This document shows positions 30,043-33,774 of a DNA stretch of 33,774 nucleotides, piece by piece (position 1 is the first letter of the stretch; the number at the start of each line of letters is the position of its first letter). Position numbers and translations under genes: made by a program. Location: the IMG/VR virus record IMGVR_UViG_3300009130_002028, positions 1 to 33,774 of that record; one strand, 5' to 3'. Under the pieces are notes generated by a model that ran no database searches, was not told where the DNA came from, and saw only the letters and a list, made by a program, of their open reading frames with translations. The DNA comes from a virus.

Positions 30043-30440
30043 AACCGATTCGAGTCGAAGCCGAAATCCACTTCCAGCGACAGGAACGCGGCCATCGCGT
30101 TCTGGTTGAAGGCCCGCCGGAAGATCTACCGCGCCCGTCCGGACGCATCCCGCGAGTCACTCGCCTGATGGCTCTGGCGATCCGCTTCGACCAACTGATC
30201 AAGGCTGGCAAGATCGACAACCAGGCCGAACTCGCTCAGCTCGGCAACGTCAGTCGAGCCCGGGTCACGCAGATCATGAATCTGCTAATGCTGGCTCCCG
30301 ACATCCAGGAAGACCTGCTCTTCCTGCCCCGGGTCGAATCCGGCCGCGACCCGCTCCACCTCCGCCAACTCCAACCAATCGCCGCTATCCCCGATTGGCG
30401 GAAGCAACGAAGAGTGTGGGATGAGACGACAGCAGACTGA
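30039..30440 (+). CDS. Recombinase-associated HTH protein
   Basis: This 133-residue protein overlaps the recombinase stop as ATGA. Residues 1-30 are a strand region (MKPIRVEAEIHFQRQERGHR). Residues about 40-100 contain a ParB/KorB-type helix-turn-helix (MALAIRFDQLIKAGKIDNQA, ELAQLGNVSRARVTQIMNLL, MLAPDIQEDLLFLPRVESGR). The trio DUF2924-recombinase-HTH is common in this type of cassette. It likely binds DNA near the recombinase site or represses the cassette. The C-terminus (RQLQPIAAIPDWRKQRRVW) is characteristic of this small group. Confidence 0.88.
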   Translation: MKPIRVEAEIHFQRQERGHRVLVEGPPEDLPRPSGRIPRVTRLMALAIRFDQLIKAGKIDNQAELAQLGNVSRARVTQIMNLLMLAPDIQEDLLFLPRVESGRDPLHLRQLQPIAAIPDWRKQRRVWDETTAD

Positions 30441-30550
30441 TTCAATCGCTTGCGTGACCTTGCGTAGCGAAGTGCCGTGAGGATGACCGCTCTGTACAAT
30501 CCGTCCAGCAATCAAGAGATCTACAATAATGCTTCAGGACCGGATGCTGT
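30441..30550. other. Gap between recombinase cassette and mcrB
   Basis: This 110-bp gap is noticeably richer in A/T than the phage block. It has two TACAAT hexamers (30495-30500 and 30522-30527) that could serve as -10 elements, but no convincing -35 partner at the correct distance. No hairpin terminator is seen, so mcrB may also receive readthrough from the recombinase cassette. No obvious attachment-site repeat is visible within the window. Confidence 0.4.
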
Positions 30551-32662
30551 ATGGAAAGTACATTTACCTGGATTCCACTCTATACCGAACTGGGCCGTCT
30601 GCTTCTTGACTGGGAAGACCGACAGCCGGAACTCATCGCGTGCCTTGATCAGTTGCGGACAGAGGGCATTAAGGTCACACCGCTGAATGACAAAGGCAAG
30701 GACGGTGAGCGGTTTCTGATCCAGGAGTTAGACCCCTTCACATTTCTCGGCTCCTTCAATCGCCAGATTCGAACCGAGGAACGTCTCGCGATTCTTACCG
30801 AGGTTAAAAAACTCCTCGGAGCAGAGAATCCCCTGCCCGATGATTTCAACGGCATTCCGGTCGTGAACAACCAGAATTCCTGGTTCATCTCCTACCAGGA
30901 CAAGCGTGGTCGCGACGACGTCTCAACCCTTTGGCGTGTGTTTCGACTGGCGCTGGGTGACGACCCGATCGATAGTCCGGAATTCGCAGAGGCATTTGAT
31001 GCGGCATTGAATGTCAGAGGTGTTGCTACGAATCTCACGATGGGACTGTTCTGGATTCGCCCTGACACGTTCTTGAATCTGGACAACATCAACCGGGACT
31101 ATCTCAAGATCGACCTGCCTTCCGATGGCCTTTCAGCCAGCTTCTACATTGATGCGATCAGAAGTGTTGCAGAGAAAGGGAAACCTCTGCCTGAGGTTTC
31201 CCGTGAAGCATGGCTTTCCGCTAACACCGGGGATGGCAAACCCGACAAGGAGTTGCCGGCCGGGAATAATTACTGGCTCGTCGGTGCTTACTGGAACGAC
31301 TCCGACCCTCCCGACCAGACAGAGCGATTCCTCGACGAGGGTGTCTGGCAGAACGGTTACACAGACAAATACCTCGAAGAAGTGCGCTCAATCAAAGTCG
31401 GGGATCAAATTGCTATTAAGTCATCCTCGACACAGAAAAAGAATCTGCCGTTTGACGCACGTGGCAACACTGTTTCGCGAATGTCAATCAAGGCGATTGG
31501 CACTGTTGTCGCCAATCGCGGCGATGGCAGAACGCTGGAGGTGGAATGGGACTCCGGATTCGAGCCAAAGGAGTGGTATTTCTATACAGACCGCCGAACC
31601 ATCTGGCGGCTGCGAACTGATCCCGATTACCGGCATACCGATCTTTCGAGCCAGTTGATCGACTTCATCTGGAACGGGGCGAGCCAGGACTATGACTGGT
31701 TCTGCCAGCGATGGTGGAGTTCAGACGACGTTCCCGATCCGGACGGCGATGACGATGACGGCAGGTCGGGAGAGCCGTACAGCGTCGAGGACATCATCGC
31801 ATCGGGCGTCTTTCTGTCCGAGCCTGAGATCGCCCAGGCGATTGAACGCCTCCGTGCGAAGAAGAATCTGATTCTTCAGGGCGCTCCAGGTGTCGGCAAG
31901 ACGTTCATCGCGCGAAAACTGGCATACGCCCTGATGGAGGAGAAGGCAGATGACCGTGTGGAACTGGTCCAGTTTCACCAGACGTTTTCGTACGAGGATT
32001 TCGTGCGGGGATATCGTCCGCTGCCAGACCAGGCAGGAACGTTCGGGCTGCAGGACGCCGTCTTCTACAAGTTCTGCAAGCGGGCGCAGAGCGATCCCGA
32101 CCGCGATTTCGTATTCATCATTGACGAGATCAATCGCGGAAACCTGAGTCAGATATTCGGCGAGTTATTGATGCTCATCGAAGCAGACAAGCGGGGACCT
32201 GAATTCGCCGTGCCGCTCGTTTACCAGAATGACGGTGAGCCGCGGTTCTACGTGCCTGCCAACGTGCATCTGATTGGATTGATGAATCTTGCCGATCGAT
32301 CGCTGGCTATCGTTGATTATGCGTTGCGCCGCAGATTCGCATTTATGACGCTCACTCCGCAGTACTCGAGTCAAGTTTTTCGCCAGTGGCTGACCGATCG
32401 AAAAATGCAGCTGGAGCTCGCGGAGCTGGTTGCGACGCGCATGATCGCCTTGAACCAGGAGATTGCTGACGATCCGTTGCTGGGCGAGAACTACCAGGTC
32501 GGACACAGCTTCTTCTGTCCGCGCGGCGACGATTTCTCTGGATTGGACCGATCATGGTTCGAGGGGGTCGTTCGCAGTGAGATCGTTCCGCTGCTCAAGG
32601 AGTACTGGTTCGACAACGCGAGACGGGTCGAACAGGCCCAGGAAGGGCTGCTTGCGAAATGA
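30551..32662 (+). CDS. mcrB: McrB-like GTPase with EVE/PUA-like N-terminal domain
   Basis: The 703-residue protein is the motor and sensor subunit of a type IV restriction system. Residues about 1-230 are a domain I cannot place. Residues about 239-360 look like an EVE/PUA-type modified-base reader (NYWLVGAYWNDSD, YLEEVRSIKVGDQIAIKSSS, IKAIGTVVANRGDGRTLEVE). An acidic linker (DDVPDPDGDDDDGRSG) follows. The AAA+ domain has Walker A GAPGVGKT (444-451), Walker B FIIDEINRGN (522-531) and the McrB hallmark MNLADRSL (578-585), then RRRFAF. Such proteins translocate on DNA with modified bases and activate McrC. It overlaps mcrC by 4 bp. The EVE-like call is by pattern only. Confidence 0.9.
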   Translation: MESTFTWIPLYTELGRLLLDWEDRQPELIACLDQLRTEGIKVTPLNDKGKDGERFLIQELDPFTFLGSFNRQIRTEERLAILTEVKKLLGAENPLPDDFNGIPVVNNQNSWFISYQDKRGRDDVSTLWRVFRLALGDDPIDSPEFAEAFDAALNVRGVATNLTMGLFWIRPDTFLNLDNINRDYLKIDLPSDGLSASFYIDAIRSVAEKGKPLPEVSREAWLSANTGDGKPDKELPAGNNYWLVGAYWNDSDPPDQTERFLDEGVWQNGYTDKYLEEVRSIKVGDQIAIKSSSTQKKNLPFDARGNTVSRMSIKAIGTVVANRGDGRTLEVEWDSGFEPKEWYFYTDRRTIWRLRTDPDYRHTDLSSQLIDFIWNGASQDYDWFCQRWWSSDDVPDPDGDDDDGRSGEPYSVEDIIASGVFLSEPEIAQAIERLRAKKNLILQGAPGVGKTFIARKLAYALMEEKADDRVELVQFHQTFSYEDFVRGYRPLPDQAGTFGLQDAVFYKFCKRAQSDPDRDFVFIIDEINRGNLSQIFGELLMLIEADKRGPEFAVPLVYQNDGEPRFYVPANVHLIGLMNLADRSLAIVDYALRRRFAFMTLTPQYSSQVFRQWLTDRKMQLELAELVATRMIALNQEIADDPLLGENYQVGHSFFCPRGDDFSGLDRSWFEGVVRSEIVPLLKEYWFDNARRVEQAQEGLLAK

Positions 32663-33774
32663 TCGACACGGAGCGTTCAGCACGGGAAGACCATCTGACG
32701 AAGACCGGAATTCCCGTTCGAAATCTCTGGCACATGCTGCTGTATGTGTGGGACGTCGTGCATTTGAAGTCCCACTGGAAAGCCGAAGTCGACAATGCGC
32801 CGACGCTCGACGCTCTGCTGTCGACGATCCTCGCAAATCTGATCCAGCAACGAATCCGCATTGGTCTTGGGCGCGACTACCGGCCACACGCAGCCGAGAT
32901 TGCGGGCGTTCGCGGCCGAGTTGACTTCAACGAAAGCCTGAAGCGACTGGCGTTTCAACATGGGCGAGCGTACTGCCAGTTTCAGGTCTTCAGCGCCAAT
33001 GTCCCCAAGAACCAGATCGTGCGAAGCACATTGGCTCGGATGGTTCAGGTCGGCAAGTTCGGTACCGACTCGCGGGCAGCAGATGGATTACGGGCGCGGC
33101 TTCGCCGGATCGTTCGTGAGATGGAAGCAGTTGACCTGATCGAACTTAAGGTGTCCGACATCCGGCGGGAACAATTACAGCGGCACGATGTCGACTATCG
33201 GCTGATGCTCGCAATCTGTTTCCTCCTGAGTCAGAGGCAGATGCCGACTGAGGACTCGGGCTTCACGGGATTGCCGCAGCTCGATCGGGACGCGTTCACT
33301 CTATACGACACCTACGAGCGTTTCGTCGCCCGGTTTTACAGCTACCACCTCCGTGACTGGGCGGTCACTTCGCAACCGCCATTCGCGTGGCCGGCAGAAG
33401 GGATGACCGAGTTTCTTCCGGCGATGAGACCAGACCTGACCCTGCAGCACCGACCGTCCGGTCACCTGGTCGTGCTCGACACGAAATTCACAGCCAGGAT
33501 TCTGGTCACCGGTCGCTGGGGCAATCAGACCTTCAGCCGCGACCATCTATTCCAGATTTATGCGTACCTCAAGTCGCAGGAAGATCGCTCGGAACATCAC
33601 AGGACGTCAACCGGCGTCCTTCTCTACCCGACGGTTGAGCACACCCTGTCTGAGAAAGTCGCAATTCAGGGACATTCGATACGTTGGGAAACCGTGGATC
33701 TCGCAAAGCCGTGGGAACTGATCGAAGAAGAGTTGCTGGCACTACCTGCTGACATCATCTTGAGCCAGAACTGA
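32659..33774 (+). CDS. mcrC: McrC-like nuclease subunit
   Basis: The 371-residue protein overlaps mcrB by 4 bp (ATGA) and ends with the stop at the last base of the window. It starts with the McrC-type region (IPVRNLWHMLLYVWDVV), then GVRGRVDFNESLKRLAFQHG, VPKNQIVRSTLARMVQVGKF and LYDTYERFVARFYSYHL. The PD-(D/E)xK nuclease is at P258-D259 (AMRPDLTL) and D274-T-K276 (VVLDTKFT). It completes a type IV restriction system that cuts DNA with modified cytosines. It would act against other phages. Its own prophage genes show no modifying enzyme that would produce hydroxymethylcytosine, so self-attack is not expected, apart from possible effects of the methyltransferase. Confidence 0.93.
   Translation: MIDTERSAREDHLTKTGIPVRNLWHMLLYVWDVVHLKSHWKAEVDNAPTLDALLSTILANLIQQRIRIGLGRDYRPHAAEIAGVRGRVDFNESLKRLAFQHGRAYCQFQVFSANVPKNQIVRSTLARMVQVGKFGTDSRAADGLRARLRRIVREMEAVDLIELKVSDIRREQLQRHDVDYRLMLAICFLLSQRQMPTEDSGFTGLPQLDRDAFTLYDTYERFVARFYSYHLRDWAVTSQPPFAWPAEGMTEFLPAMRPDLTLQHRPSGHLVVLDTKFTARILVTGRWGNQTFSRDHLFQIYAYLKSQEDRSEHHRTSTGVLLYPTVEHTLSEKVAIQGHSIRWETVDLAKPWELIEEELLALPADIILSQN

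Noticed and set aside
30495-30527. mcrB promoter from the two TACAAT hexamers
   Set aside because: No acceptable -35 element lies 15-19 bp upstream of either hexamer, so I do not call it as a promoter.

Overview
The window reads as most of a tailed-phage (siphovirus-type) prophage in a GC-rich bacterium, followed by a serine-recombinase cassette and a McrBC restriction system. Several protein families (a prohead protease fused to the capsid protein, a small L-N-P protein ahead of the large terminase, the tail tube and G/T chaperone pair, and a recombinase/DUF2924/HTH trio) resemble what I know from Planctomycetes. That host assignment is a family-level inference. I see no rRNA, tRNA or CRISPR array.

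Layout. (1) 1-11.8 kb, minus strand: late genes. Read in transcription order from 11765 downward they are gpW-like joiner, portal, protease-capsid fusion, DUF2190 protein, head-tail proteins, a lysis-like block (holin-like protein, permuted papain-fold peptidase, secreted trypsin-thioredoxin fusion, small membrane protein), tail tube, tail chaperone G with a -1 frame T extension, tape measure and a distal tail protein. (2) 11.9-14.5 kb, minus strand: packaging genes and a zinc-ribbon protein. (3) 14.66-16.08 kb, plus strand: an accessory cassette of five small proteins with two intrinsic terminators. (4) 16.1-24.5 kb, minus strand: early/replication genes: sigma factor, Sak4-type ATPase, DUF669 protein, RusA resolvase, SF2 helicase, prim-pol/helicase, ParB-methyltransferase fusion and DUF1937. 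A 284-bp non-coding region inside this block carries a repeat array with an exact 43-bp period. (5) 24.6-27.43 kb, minus strand: a LexA-like repressor operon with a clear sigma70-type promoter and a terminator. (6) 27.6-30.44 kb, plus strand: small protein, DUF2924, large serine recombinase and HTH protein. (7) 30.55-33.77 kb, plus strand: mcrB and mcrC.

How it may work together. LexA probably controls lysogeny or SOS induction. The phage carries its own sigma factor. A 34-bp bipartite element, TCGTCA-N12-ACCGGGTAGGTCTACA, occurs exactly three times, each time in the sense orientation upstream of a transcription unit: the late structural operon, the recombination/replication operon, and the recombinase cassette. 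The simplest hypothesis is a dedicated prophage promoter or operator set, read by the phage sigma factor or by an unknown regulator. The iteron-like array between the primase and the methyltransferase is a good candidate for the replication origin or a partition/operator site. These two non-coding systems are the most novel signals I found.
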